Below, in pieces: positions 38,823 to 48,267 of a stretch of DNA of 54,268 nucleotides. This DNA comes from Clostridia bacterium. Its GTDB lineage: Bacteria > Bacillota > Clostridia > Oscillospirales > Acutalibacteraceae. The number at the start of each line of letters is the position of its first letter. Within the stretch, counting starts at the first letter, position 1. Under the pieces are notes generated by a model. The model saw only the letters and a list, made by a program, of their open reading frames with translations. It had not been told where the DNA came from and did not search any database. A program made the translations under genes and the position numbers. The stretch spans positions 1 to 54,268 of the forward strand of contig JAFZOL010000002.1 of assembly GCA_017550625.1 (NCBI GenBank), read 5' to 3'.

Positions 38823-40361
38823 ATGAAGAAAACCTTATCCGTACTGCTCGCTCTGGTGATGACGGCCCTGCTGTTCACACCGGGCGTGTTCGCCGCCTCA
38901 AAGGCCGGCGATATTGACTCGAGCGGCGTTGTGGACGCCGCCGACGCCCGCCTCGCCCTGCGCATGGCGGTCGGCCTTGAAACCTATATCCCGGGCGGTC
39001 CGCGCTTCAAGGCCGCCGACGTTGACGGCGACGGCAAGCTGACCGCAAGCGACGCCCGCATCATCCTGCGCGCGGCCGTGGGCCTTGAGACCCTGCCGGA
39101 GCTCGAAGACGGGGACGAAGAGCCCCTCACGCGCCTGACGTCGAAAGAGGTGTACCGCAAGGGCTGCACCTTCACCTTTGAGATCACCACCGTGACCGCC
39201 GAATACACCGCGATCGGCTCGGGCTTCGCCATCACCGCCGACGGCGAGATCGTGACGAACTACCACGTGATAGAGGACGCTTTGAGCATCACCGTGAAGG
39301 ACTACGACGGCAAAGAGTATCCCGTGACCGGCGTGGTAGCCTTCGACCGCCACATCGACCTCGCGGTCATCCGCGTGGAGGGCACCCTGACCCCCGCCGT
39401 GCTCGATTATTCCGACTACGAGACCGGCGACACGGTGTATACGCTCGGCTCGTCGAACGGCTATACCGGCACCTTCGCCAACGGCGTGATCGCAAACGAC
39501 CACCGCATGATCGAGGACTATAATCCCGACGTGGTGTATATCCAGACCTCGGCGCCGATCTCGGGCGGCAACTCCGGCGGCCCGCTGATCGACGAATACG
39601 GCCGCGTGATCGGCGTGAACACCCTGACCGACGAGCAGGGCCAGAACCTGAATTTCGCGATCCCGGTGTCGTATCTCGAGGCGCTCGACCGCAGCCATCC
39701 GATGACGGTCGACGAGTTCAGCAAGCAGGAAGAGACCCGCCGCGGCATGACGAAGCTCTTCGGCGACAACAACGTTTCGATGCGCGTTGGCGGCGTGGCC
39801 TCGTACATCTTCTATATCGACGCCCGCGGCGATGCGACGCTGACGGCCTCGTGCCCGTCCGACAAGGTGAGCGTGCGCGTCAGCCAGACGAGCGACGGCT
39901 ATTACACCTACGGCTTCGTGCGCGTCATCGCCCTCGGTGAGACCGACGACGCCGCAGTGACCGTCAGCTTCAAGGAAGACGCCTCGGTGTCGTGCGTGCT
40001 GCACGTGACCGTGACGCCCGACGCCCCGGCGGAGCACCCCGGCATGGCGGGCACCCCCGACCTCGGCGCGCTGTTCGGCGTGGCGCCCTCGTCGTTTGAA
40101 TACGAGACGGCGCTGGCGGAATACCCCGACCTCGTTTACGACGGCTCCGCCCTGACCGCGAAGGCCGGCAGTGCCGACAACGTGCGGGCGACCTACGAGG
40201 CCGCGCTGACCGAAGCGGGCTTCACGCTGAACGAACAGACCAACGACCTGCTGCGCACGACCTTCAGCTACGTGTATTACAACGCGAAGACCGGCCTGTC
40301 GCTATTGTACCTCGAGCACCGCGTGCTCGGCAGACTGGTCGACGTAACGGTCTCGTTCTGA
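38823..40361 (+). CDS. Secreted dockerin-HtrA-type serine protease
   Basis: A 512-residue exported protein. After the signal peptide (1-24) there is a type I dockerin (residues 28-90) with two calcium-binding repeats, 'GDIDSSGVVDAADARLALRMAV' compressed here to its key D-x-D-x-S-G pattern, and 'ADVDGDGKLTASDARIILR'. A trypsin-like S1C domain follows with His148 ('NYHVIED'), Asp179 ('RHIDLAVI') and Ser251 ('GGNSGGP'). No PDZ domain was recognised; residues 310-512 form unassigned beta-rich domains. Dockerins bind cohesins, so the protease may be displayed on a cohesin scaffold. No cohesin gene lies in the window. Confidence 0.88.
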   Translation: MKKTLSVLLALVMTALLFTPGVFAASKAGDIDSSGVVDAADARLALRMAVGLETYIPGGPRFKAADVDGDGKLTASDARIILRAAVGLETLPELEDGDEEPLTRLTSKEVYRKGCTFTFEITTVTAEYTAIGSGFAITADGEIVTNYHVIEDALSITVKDYDGKEYPVTGVVAFDRHIDLAVIRVEGTLTPAVLDYSDYETGDTVYTLGSSNGYTGTFANGVIANDHRMIEDYNPDVVYIQTSAPISGGNSGGPLIDEYGRVIGVNTLTDEQGQNLNFAIPVSYLEALDRSHPMTVDEFSKQEETRRGMTKLFGDNNVSMRVGGVASYIFYIDARGDATLTASCPSDKVSVRVSQTSDGYYTYGFVRVIALGETDDAAVTVSFKEDASVSCVLHVTVTPDAPAEHPGMAGTPDLGALFGVAPSSFEYETALAEYPDLVYDGSALTAKAGSADNVRATYEAALTEAGFTLNEQTNDLLRTTFSYVYYNAKTGLSLLYLEHRVLGRLVDVTVSF

Positions 40362-40380
40362 TTTGATCGACAATAACCAA

Positions 40381-40415
40381 GGGGAGCCTCACGGCGCGTG
40401 AGGCTCCCCTTTTTT
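40381..40415. terminator. Bidirectional intrinsic terminator
   Basis: GGGGAGCCTCAC/GTGAGGCTCCCC with loop GGCGC and T6; lies between the protease and the convergent helicase gene. Confidence 0.92.
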
Positions 40416-40425
40416 GTTGTTTTTA

Positions 40426-43104
40426 TCAAAGGGCTTTGAACGGGTCGGCGCGGAAACGGAAAGCGTCGGCCGGGACGAGGGGGACGAGCGCCCTGAGCGC
40501 GCGGCGGATGGCCTCGAGCTCCACGACTCCGGCTTTTTCGGCGAAGTTTGTGTAAGCGAGCTTTTCGAGCACGCCGCGCACCTTTTCGAGCTCCGGTTTT
40601 TCGCCAAGACCGTGCAGGGTCTTCGCGAGGGCGGCGAGGTCCTCGGCCGCGTCCGAAAGGGGCTTGTTCGCGAGGCGGCGGCGCTGCAGGTCGTAAAGCA
40701 GGGCGTCGAAGCGCAGCGTGCGTTCGTCGTCACCCTCTTCGGGCCCGTCGAAGAGGAGCGAGAGCTCCTTCGCGGAGACGACGGCTTCGTCGTAAGAAAG
40801 GCCGTCGTAGCCCTCGGGTTTTGAGAAGCGGAGTACCTCCCTGAGGTGCTGGCGCACGGCGAAGTCGTCGGCGGGCAGCGACGCTGCCGTTTCGGCGAGC
40901 GACGACACGAGGCTCTTGCGGTAAGAAGCGAGTTTTTCGTCGTTTTGCGCGCCGAGGAGCGACGCGAGCTCCATTCTGAGGGCGAACACCCCGCCCGAAA
41001 GCCCCGCCGGGGAGGCCGGGGCATGCCCGGCAAGGCGGAAGTATTCGAAGTTTGAGCAGAAGTCGAATACGTAGAAGCGCGTCTTATCCGCGCCGTCGAT
41101 GAGGCCCTTGCAAAGGCGCGTGCCGCGCCCGATCATTTGCCTGAGGCGCGCGGGGCTCTCGACGCGCCGGAAGAACACGAGGTTCAACACGCCCGGCACG
41201 TCCACGCCGATGTCGAGCAGGCCCGCCGACAGGGCGATGCGCGGCTGGCGGGCGGGGTCGGCGAAGGCGTCGAGGGCGCTCTGGTCGAGGCGCGACGAGC
41301 CGTCGATGCGTTTCATGTCGCCCGCGCGGTCCGGAAAGCGCTTTTGAAACACCTCTTCGATCGCGGCGGCGTGCTGCCGGTCGCGCGCGAATAAGATGGT
41401 CTTGCCGAGCGTCTTTCCGCCGTCGACCTTCAGGCCCTTTTCGTAGAGGGCGTCCAGCGCGGCTGCGATCAAGTCCTCGCGGTCGAGCCACGCCGAAAGG
41501 GCGTCGGCGCCGCCGGAGACGTCGAACCGGAGCTTCGTGTCGACGGTCACGTAGTCGGCGAGATACCCGTCGGCGACCGCCTTCGCGTGCTCGTAGACGT
41601 AGACGGGCGCGCGGGTTTCGGGCGCGAAGACCGTGAGCGTGAGGTCGTCGAGCTCTTCGGGCGGCTCGGCGGTCATCGAGAGCAGGGGCGCGTCGAAATA
41701 GTTGAGGACGTCGCGGCAGCCCTCGCTTACCGAGCGCGAGGCCTCGTCGCAGATCACGAGGTCGAAATGGCCGGGCGTGAACACGCGTTTGCCGCCGACG
41801 CGCGTTTCGTCGATGCGCTCTTTCAGCACGTCGTAGGTCGAGAAAACGACGCCGGCGCGGTGGTCAGCCCGGCTTTCGCCGAGGTCGGAAATACCCCTGT
41901 CGGCGAGATACGGCTCGAACGCGCGCAGCGCCTGCGTGACGAGGAACTGCCGCTCGGCGAGATACAGCACATTTGCCGTGCGGCCCTGCCGGAACAGGGC
42001 GTCGCACACCGAAACGACGGTGCGCGTCTTGCCCGCGCCCGCCGCCATGGCGACGAGCACGCGGCGCGAACCGGCGGCGAAGGCGGAGAGCACGCGCTCG
42101 ACCGCGGCGATCTGGTAATAGCGGTCGGCGATCGTGCGCGAGGGACTGACTTCCTTCGCGGGCGCCGATTTCAGCGTGAACAGCTTTTCGAGGTCGGGGC
42201 GCGAATAGAGGGCGGCGATCTGCCGCAGGGGCTCGCCGAAGGGCGTTTGGAGCCACACGCCGAAGCCGTCGGTCAGAAACACAGCGGGGCGGCGGCCGCC
42301 CTGCTTTTCGAGGGCGAGCGCGACGTCTTCGGTTTGTCCGAGAGCGTCCTGAGGCGTTTCGGACGCTTCGATGAACTGCACGAACGCGAGGGGTCTTCCG
42401 TCGTCGCCGTAGAGGACCTTATCGGCGGCAAGGCCGCCCGGCAGACGCACGCCGGACAACAGATCGTCCCCTTCGCGCCAGCCGGCGTCTTCGAGCGCCA
42501 CGTCGAGATACAACCGCCGTACGTCCCCGCCCGCGTCTTCGATCGGCTTCGGCACGTAGGCGGTCTGCTGCGTCACGCGGCGCGCCGTGAGCTCCTCGCG
42601 CAGCTTCGGGTTGCGCGTGAGAAGGGCGTGCAGGTCCTCTTCGTGCTCGGTGACGAACGAGAGTGCCTCGCTCGTGGTGAGCTCGAGAAGCTTGGGGTTA
42701 AAGGGCGTTTCGCGGTAGTCGGTAGCGTAGCAGCAGGCCACGAAATCCATGAAATAATAAAGGTTTTCGAGGCACAAGGCGCCCTCGGCGGGCGTGAGCC
42801 GCCGCCCGCAGGTGTGCGCGGCGGAGTTGCCGAGCTTGCGGATATAGTCCATGCGGCGGTAGACGTCGCCGTCCACGAGCGCGCGGAAATCCGCGTCGCC
42901 CATCAGGTTCACCAGCGTGTCGGAATCGGGCGCGTGAAGGGCGTCGTCGACCGTGTACATCCACTTGACGGCGAACTCCATCGCGCGGCGGCACGCGAGC
43001 ACGCAGGATTCGACGTCGATGTGTAATAGGTGCTCCGCCTTCACGGCGATGGACGAAAAGCCGGCGAACTGCTTATCGCGCTGCAGAAAATCGAAATTGG
43101 TCAT
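40426..43104 (-). CDS. Orphan HsdR-like DEAD/DEAH helicase
   Basis: An 892-residue protein resembling the restriction subunit of type I systems. An N-terminal DUF4145-like helical domain (1-130) is followed by a degenerate nuclease-like region (180-250), a superfamily 2 helicase with Walker A 'AAGAGKT' (354-360), a Walker B of 'ICDEAS' type, 'SMTAEP' and an arginine-finger motif VI ('QMIGRGTRLCKG'), and an EcoEI-type C-terminal domain. In the nuclease region Asp228 can be placed, but the expected E-x-K strand ('PLA-x-IEAK') reads 'PLAFVQFIEAS', without the key Glu and Lys. No hsdM or hsdS gene is nearby. Translocation without cutting, or use as a stand-alone defence ATPase, is possible. Confidence 0.82.
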   Translation of the reverse strand: MTNFDFLQRDKQFAGFSSIAVKAEHLLHIDVESCVLACRRAMEFAVKWMYTVDDALHAPDSDTLVNLMGDADFRALVDGDVYRRMDYIRKLGNSAAHTCGRRLTPAEGALCLENLYYFMDFVACCYATDYRETPFNPKLLELTTSEALSFVTEHEEDLHALLTRNPKLREELTARRVTQQTAYVPKPIEDAGGDVRRLYLDVALEDAGWREGDDLLSGVRLPGGLAADKVLYGDDGRPLAFVQFIEASETPQDALGQTEDVALALEKQGGRRPAVFLTDGFGVWLQTPFGEPLRQIAALYSRPDLEKLFTLKSAPAKEVSPSRTIADRYYQIAAVERVLSAFAAGSRRVLVAMAAGAGKTRTVVSVCDALFRQGRTANVLYLAERQFLVTQALRAFEPYLADRGISDLGESRADHRAGVVFSTYDVLKERIDETRVGGKRVFTPGHFDLVICDEASRSVSEGCRDVLNYFDAPLLSMTAEPPEELDDLTLTVFAPETRAPVYVYEHAKAVADGYLADYVTVDTKLRFDVSGGADALSAWLDREDLIAAALDALYEKGLKVDGGKTLGKTILFARDRQHAAAIEEVFQKRFPDRAGDMKRIDGSSRLDQSALDAFADPARQPRIALSAGLLDIGVDVPGVLNLVFFRRVESPARLRQMIGRGTRLCKGLIDGADKTRFYVFDFCSNFEYFRLAGHAPASPAGLSGGVFALRMELASLLGAQNDEKLASYRKSLVSSLAETAASLPADDFAVRQHLREVLRFSKPEGYDGLSYDEAVVSAKELSLLFDGPEEGDDERTLRFDALLYDLQRRRLANKPLSDAAEDLAALAKTLHGLGEKPELEKVRGVLEKLAYTNFAEKAGVVELEAIRRALRALVPLVPADAFRFRADPFKAL

Positions 43105-43136
43105 AGCGATCGCTCCGTTTTTTCTGAACTTCCTGT

Positions 43137-43907
43137 TTATTTTTCCCCCGACGTTACGGGACGCTGGACGCCGTCGGGGTCCACGTAGGTATCGCCGTCG
43201 AGCAGCAGCGACGACACGGTAACGAAGGTGTAGCCCTCGGCTTTGAGGGCGTCGATGAGCGCAGGGAGGGCTTCAAGGGTGTTTTCTTTGCCGAGGTGCA
43301 GAAGGATAATGCCGCCGGGCGCGGCTTTTGCCAGCACGCGGCGCACGACGGTTTCGGGCGGCGGGTCCTTCCAGTCCACGGGGTCGACGGACCATTGCAC
43401 GGCCGTGAGGCCGAGATCCTTCGCCGCCAGAACGGTGCGCGCGTCCCACGAGCCCGAGGGGGCGCGGTAGAGGGCGGGGGCGACGCCGGTGAGGGAAAAA
43501 AGCACATCGCTGCACTCGGAGATCTCACGGTAAAGGGTTTCATCGTCCGCCGTTACGGGGTCGAGGTGCGTCATCGAGTGGTTCGCGACCTCGTGCCCGG
43601 CGTTGTGGATTTTTACGACGTCGGTCGGATATCTGCGGGCGTAGGAACCCACGAAAAAGAAGGTGGCCTTCACCTGCCGGTCATTAAGAACGGCGAGCAC
43701 GCCGTCGGTGGTGGAATCGTCCCACGCCGCGTCGAAGGTGAGGGCGATGCGCTTATCCTCCCGCGCGACGCTGTAAACGGGGCGCACCGTTTGCCCCGCC
43801 GACACGGGGGACGAAGCGAGGAGATACAGAACCGCGACCACGGCAGCGAGCCAGATGAGCAGCGCCGCGAACAGGAATACCTTTTTTCTGCCGGCCAAAC
43901 GCACCAT
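43137..43907 (-). CDS. Polysaccharide deacetylase (CE4, PdaB/YlxY-like)
   Basis: A 256-residue membrane-anchored CE4 enzyme. An N-terminal helix (10-32) precedes the NodB fold: 'TFDAAWDD' (57-64), the metal pair His110-x3-His114 in 'NHSMTH', and 'RAPSGSWD'. The 'A-W' first motif resembles PdaB-type deacetylases linked to sporulation rather than the TFDDGP of chitin enzymes. It likely removes acetyl groups from peptidoglycan or spore cortex glycan. The GTG-ATG start (43910/43907) has its ribosome-binding G-run inside one arm of a 9-bp inverted repeat. Confidence 0.87.
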   Translation of the reverse strand: MVRLAGRKKVFLFAALLIWLAAVVAVLYLLASSPVSAGQTVRPVYSVAREDKRIALTFDAAWDDSTTDGVLAVLNDRQVKATFFFVGSYARRYPTDVVKIHNAGHEVANHSMTHLDPVTADDETLYREISECSDVLFSLTGVAPALYRAPSGSWDARTVLAAKDLGLTAVQWSVDPVDWKDPPPETVVRRVLAKAAPGGIILLHLGKENTLEALPALIDALKAEGYTFVTVSSLLLDGDTYVDPDGVQRPVTSGEK

Positions 43908-43916
43908 CACTTTGCA

Positions 43917-43950
43917 CCCCGCATACCGTTTTGTCTGATACTATGCGGGG
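43917..43950 (-). promoter_or_regulatory. Inverted repeat over the deacetylase ribosome-binding site
   Basis: CCCCGCATA (43917-43925) and TATGCGGGG (43942-43950) are perfect inverted repeats separated by 16 nt. On the mRNA the GGGG of one arm is the presumed Shine-Dalgarno, so the hairpin would hide the start site. Confidence 0.5.
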
Positions 43951-44038
43951 CGGGCGGAAAAGATGAACGCGCTCAGCCGGGCTTTTCTTCGGAATGCGGT
44001 TCATCGGAATTGCAGCATATTTCCGTGCCGAAAGCAAG

Positions 44039-44063
44039 GAAAACCGCCGGGTCGGGCGGTTTT
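44039..44063 (-). terminator. Intrinsic terminator
   Basis: AACCGCC/GGCGGTT with loop GGGTCG; T-rich on both strands. Follows the GH16 gene on the minus strand. Confidence 0.75.
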
Positions 44064-44079
44064 TCGCGAAAACGGACGG

Positions 44080-45027
44080 TTATTTATACTGATAGCAGCG
44101 CACGTAGTCCACGATGAACGAGGCGGGCAGATATTCGTTGCCTGCCGCCTTTTCGTCCACGCCGACCGAGAGGATGAGATAGAGCGGCACTTTGCACACG
44201 CCGCCGAAGGACGTGCGCGCGGTCTCGACGCCGTTGACGTAGAAGATATATTCGTTCTCGTTCCACTCCACGCCGTAGGTGTTGAAGGTGTTATACGGGT
44301 CGTTTGCGTAGAACGAGCCCTGGATCTCTTTGCGGTGCGCATCGCCGTAGGCGTCCACGTGGACGGTGTGGTAGACGGAGCCGAAATCTTTGGACGAAGC
44401 GTCGTAGTCCGTGTTCGTTTCGAACACGTCGATCTCGGCGCCCGTGACGCCGCCGTCGGTGTCGTCGGCCCACATGCCGTCGGTGAGCAGCCAGAAGGCG
44501 GGGTTGAGCCCCGCGCCCTTCGGCAGGATGCAGCGGACCTCGAAATAGCCGTAGAGCTGCTCGTAGCCCGTATGGTCGCCCGAATAGTTCTTGTTCGGGT
44601 TCGTTTCCATGCCGTAGGAGTAATAGCCGGGGCCCTTGGGGCCGTCCTCGCGGTACGAGACGTTGATCGAAAGGCAGCCGTCGTCGGTGAAGCTGACCTG
44701 CTCGCGGTTCCACCAAGCGGTGTCCCTTAACTGCGTGTCGTTTTCGCCGTAGACGTAATGCCCCTGCCAGATTGAGGTGTCGAAGCCGCGGTCGAATTCG
44801 TCCGCCCACACGAGCTCGAAGCGGGACATGTCGATTTCGTCCTTATAGGGCGTGACGGGCGTGTCGAAAAACGCCGCGCCGAAGAGCTGCCCCAGCGCCG
44901 TGAACAGGGCCGCGACCTTTTTGAAGTCGAAGGCCGCGAACGCCTTCGCAAGATTGCCGAACACGGCGAACAGATCGGTGAACGAGCTCAAAGAGCGCTT
45001 GGTGATAAATGAGAACAGACCTTCCAT
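44080..45027 (-). CDS. GH16 family glycanase with N-terminal amphipathic segment
   Basis: A 315-residue GH16 enzyme. Residues 1-56 are unusual: alternating Phe/Leu/Ala amphipathic helices (LSSFTDLFAVFGNLAKAF, KKVAALFTALGQLFG) instead of a normal signal peptide. The catalytic motif is 'GAEIDVFET' with Glu198, Asp200 and Glu203. 'ELVWADEFDRGFDTSIWQGH' and 'YFEVRCILPKGAGLNPAFW' are typical of the family. The ATG at 45027 follows GGGAGGAG. A perfect TTGACA-17-TATAAT promoter lies upstream. Confidence 0.9.
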   Translation of the reverse strand: MEGLFSFITKRSLSSFTDLFAVFGNLAKAFAAFDFKKVAALFTALGQLFGAAFFDTPVTPYKDEIDMSRFELVWADEFDRGFDTSIWQGHYVYGENDTQLRDTAWWNREQVSFTDDGCLSINVSYREDGPKGPGYYSYGMETNPNKNYSGDHTGYEQLYGYFEVRCILPKGAGLNPAFWLLTDGMWADDTDGGVTGAEIDVFETNTDYDASSKDFGSVYHTVHVDAYGDAHRKEIQGSFYANDPYNTFNTYGVEWNENEYIFYVNGVETARTSFGGVCKVPLYLILSVGVDEKAAGNEYLPASFIVDYVRCYQYK

Positions 45028-45058
45028 AGTGACTCCTCCCATCACTTATTTCAGTTTT

Positions 45059-45087
45059 ATTATATTGCCTCGGGCGGGCGTTGTCAA
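45059..45087 (-). promoter_or_regulatory. Consensus promoter of the GH16 gene
   Basis: On the minus strand TTGACA (45082-45087) and TATAAT (45059-45064) with a 17-bp spacer: full consensus, so expression may be high unless repressed. Confidence 0.88.
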
Positions 45088-45113
45088 GTCGTCTGAAATT
45101 TACAAAAAAACCG

Positions 45114-45142
45114 TTGTAACGTCGGCGCAGGTATGCTACAAT
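45114..45142 (+). promoter_or_regulatory. Promoter of the GH106/GH2-like gene
   Basis: TTGTAA (45114-45119) and TACAAT (45137-45142) with a 17-bp spacer, divergent from the GH16 promoter. Confidence 0.65.
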
Positions 45143-45174
45143 TGAAATGTAAAATACGGGAACGGAGGGAGCCT

Positions 45175-48100
45175 ATGCTTTATAAACATTCTCATTGCGC
45201 TGCGCTCAGCCGCGAGACGTTCAAAAACCCGCCCTCGGAATACCGCGGCGCGCCCTTCTGGGCGTGGAACGACCGCCTGACCGAGGAGGAGCTCACGCGC
45301 CAGATCGACGTGTTCCGCGAGATGGGGCTCGGCGGCTACCACATGCACGTGCGCACGGGCCTCAAAACGCCCTATCTCGGAAACGAGTTCATGGACCTCG
45401 TGGACGCGTGCGTGAAAAAGGCCGAAAAAGAGAATATGTACGCCTATCTCTACGACGAGGACCGCTGGCCCTCGGGCGCGGCGGGCGGCCTTGTGACGGC
45501 GGACGAGCGCTACCGCGCGAGGTGCCTGTTATTCACGAACGCGCTTTACGGCGAAGAGACCGTGACCGGCGACTCGTGCAGCGAGGGCGGGCGCACCAAC
45601 AAGGGCACGCTTCTCGCCTGCTACGACGTGGCGCTGGACGAAACGGGGGCGCTGCGCGGTTACCGCAGGATCGGCGAAAACGACGAAGCCGCGGGGCAGA
45701 AATGGTACGCGATCCTCGAGATCCACCACCCCTCGGCGTGGTATAACGACAAGACCTACGCGGACACGCTGAACCCCGACGCGATACGCCGCTTCGTGGA
45801 GGTGACCCACGAGAAGTATAAAGAGAAGGTCGGCTACGCCTTCGGAAACGCGGTGCCGTCGATCTTCACCGACGAGCCGCAGTTCACGCGCAAAACGGTG
45901 CTCGGCAACAGCCTGCCCGACGGCGACGTGGACGTGCTGATCCCCTGGACCGACGCGGTGCCGGAAAAATATCAAAAGGCATACGGCGCGGACGTGTTCG
46001 AGACCCTGCCCGAGCTCTTCTGGGAGCGCGCGGACGGCAAACCGAGCCTCGCGCGGTGGCGCTATCACGATTTCATCGCCGAGCTCTTCGCCTCGAGCTT
46101 CGCCGACGTGGTAGGCGGCTGGTGCGAGCAAAACGGAATCGCCCTGACCGGCCACATGATGGAAGAGCCGTCACTGAGAAGCCAGACCGCGGCCCTCGGC
46201 GAGGCGATGCGCTCGTACCGCAGCTTCGGCATCCCGGGCATCGATATGCTGTGCAATTCGCACGAGTTCACGACCGCGAAGCAGGCCGAATCCGCCCGGC
46301 GGCAGTTCGGGCGCGAGGGGGTGCTGAGCGAGCTCTACGGCGTGACCGGCTGGGACGCCGATTTCAGGCTCTATAAGCATCAGGGCGACTGGCAGGCCTG
46401 CCTCGGCGTGACACTCAGGGTGCCGCACCTGTCGTGGTATTCGATGCAGGGCGAGGCCAAGCGCGACTACCCCGCCTCGATCTCGTATCAGTCCGCCTGG
46501 TATAAGGAATATTCGGCGGTGGAGGACCATTTCGCCCGCGTCAACGCCGCCCTCACGCGCGGCAAGGCAAGGGTGAAGGTGGCGATGATCCACCCCGTGG
46601 AGAGCTTTTGGCTCCATTTCGGGCCCGACGACAAGACCAAACGCGTGCGCGAGGACCTCGACGCCCGCTTCAAGGACCTGACGACCTGGCTGCTCACGGG
46701 CGGGGTCGACTTCGACTACGTGAGCGAGAGCCTGCTGCCCACGCTCTGCGGGCGCGGGGGCAATCCGCTGAGAGTCGGCGAGATGGCCTACGACGCGGTG
46801 ATCGTGCCGGCGCTCGAGACCATCCGCCATACGACCCTCGAAAGGCTCGCCGCTTTCGCCGAAGCGGGCGGCAAACTCGTGGTGCTCGACGCCTACCCCA
46901 CCCTCGTGGACGCTTCTCCCTCCGACGAGCCCGCGAGGCTCTTCGCGGGCATCAAGCCCATCCCGTTCTCGCGCGGGGCGGTGCTCGACGCCCTCGAGTG
47001 CGTGCGCGAGATATCCCTCGGCGACAAACGCGGCAGGCCCGCCGACGACCTATTGTATACGATGCGCGACGACGGCGACGGGCGATGGCTCTTCATCGCC
47101 CACGCGAACGAGCCGCGCAACAAGGACGTGGACGGCGCGCGCGACCTGCGCATCCGCCTCAAAGGCGAGTTCGTCCCCGAGCTCTGGGATACGTCCGACG
47201 GCAGCGTAAAAAACCTGCCCGCGGAATATATAAACGGCGACACGCGCATTGACCTGAAGTTCTTCCCCTACGACTCGCTGCTGCTGCGCCTGACGCCCGG
47301 CAGGAGCGCCGCGGAAGCAAATACGGAAGTAGACCGCCGCACCGACCGCGTGGAGATCCGCCGCCCCGCGGGCTTTACGATCGGCGAGGAGAACGTGCTG
47401 CTGCTTGACGAGGCGTTCTACGCCCTCGACGACGCGCCGTATTCCCTGAAAAAAGAAGAGATTTTGCGGCTCGACAACATCTGCCGCGAACAACTCGGCT
47501 GGGACGAGCGCGGCGGGCACATCGTGCAGCCGTGGGTCTACGGCGAACAGCCCGCGGACCATAAGCTGCACCTGATGTTCGCGTTCGACAGCGAGATCGA
47601 GGCCGACGCGTGCCTCGCGCTCGAGGATGCCGCCGACGCCGAGATCGTTTTGAACGGCGACGCGGTTGCGCCGGACGTGAAGGGCAATTTCGTGGATATT
47701 TCGATCGGCAAGGTGGCGCTGCCGGGCGTCAAGCGCGGCACGAACATCCTTGAGGTGACGCTCCCCTTCGGCAAGTCGCGCGGGGCGGAGGCGATGTATC
47801 TTCTCGGCCGCTTCGGCGTGCGCCTCACGGGCGAGGACGCCTGCCTCATCCCCTTCCCGGAGAACGTGGGCTTCGGCGATCTCACGACGCAGGGCTTCCC
47901 GTTCTACGGCAGCACGGTGACCTACCGGTTCAAGGTCGTGGCGAAAAACGGGCGCATGACGCTCAGGGCATCCGACTACGCCGGGGCGCTCATCACGGTC
48001 GAAGTCGACGGCGAACGGCGCGGGCGCATCATTTATCCGCCGTATGAACTGGCCCTCGACGGCCTTTCGGACGGCGTGCACGACGTCTCGCTCACGGTGT

Positions 48101-48267
48101 GGCTGTCGCGCCAGAACACCTTCGGCGACGTGCACAACGTGGACGAGAGCGCCCGCTGGTACGGCCCCGGGGCGTGGCGCACCGAGGACGAAAGCTGGAG
48201 CTACGGCTACGTGCTGCGGCGCGTGGGGCTTCTGAAAGCCCCCGAGATCGAAACGCCGACCGATTAA
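45175..48267 (+). CDS. Large cytosolic glycoside hydrolase (GH106/GH2-like)
   Basis: A 1030-residue protein. The N-terminal segment 'PPSEYRGAPFWAWNDRLTEEEL' and 'EMGLGGYHMHVRTGL' opens a long TIM-barrel region like that of GH106 alpha-L-rhamnosidases and related uncharacterised glycosyl hydrolases; 'YDEDRWPSGAAGG' and 'IFTDEPQF' are conserved there. The C-terminal 300 residues contain GH2-type sugar-binding beta-sandwiches ('YRFKVVAKNGRMTLRASDY'). No signal peptide. The ATG at 45175 follows GGAGGGAG. Rhamnose- or galacturonate-containing oligosaccharides are plausible substrates; the exact family is uncertain. Confidence 0.75.
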   Translation: MLYKHSHCAALSRETFKNPPSEYRGAPFWAWNDRLTEEELTRQIDVFREMGLGGYHMHVRTGLKTPYLGNEFMDLVDACVKKAEKENMYAYLYDEDRWPSGAAGGLVTADERYRARCLLFTNALYGEETVTGDSCSEGGRTNKGTLLACYDVALDETGALRGYRRIGENDEAAGQKWYAILEIHHPSAWYNDKTYADTLNPDAIRRFVEVTHEKYKEKVGYAFGNAVPSIFTDEPQFTRKTVLGNSLPDGDVDVLIPWTDAVPEKYQKAYGADVFETLPELFWERADGKPSLARWRYHDFIAELFASSFADVVGGWCEQNGIALTGHMMEEPSLRSQTAALGEAMRSYRSFGIPGIDMLCNSHEFTTAKQAESARRQFGREGVLSELYGVTGWDADFRLYKHQGDWQACLGVTLRVPHLSWYSMQGEAKRDYPASISYQSAWYKEYSAVEDHFARVNAALTRGKARVKVAMIHPVESFWLHFGPDDKTKRVREDLDARFKDLTTWLLTGGVDFDYVSESLLPTLCGRGGNPLRVGEMAYDAVIVPALETIRHTTLERLAAFAEAGGKLVVLDAYPTLVDASPSDEPARLFAGIKPIPFSRGAVLDALECVREISLGDKRGRPADDLLYTMRDDGDGRWLFIAHANEPRNKDVDGARDLRIRLKGEFVPELWDTSDGSVKNLPAEYINGDTRIDLKFFPYDSLLLRLTPGRSAAEANTEVDRRTDRVEIRRPAGFTIGEENVLLLDEAFYALDDAPYSLKKEEILRLDNICREQLGWDERGGHIVQPWVYGEQPADHKLHLMFAFDSEIEADACLALEDAADAEIVLNGDAVAPDVKGNFVDISIGKVALPGVKRGTNILEVTLPFGKSRGAEAMYLLGRFGVRLTGEDACLIPFPENVGFGDLTTQGFPFYGSTVTYRFKVVAKNGRMTLRASDYAGALITVEVDGERRGRIIYPPYELALDGLSDGVHDVSLTVWLSRQNTFGDVHNVDESARWYGPGAWRTEDESWSYGYVLRRVGLLKAPEIETPTD

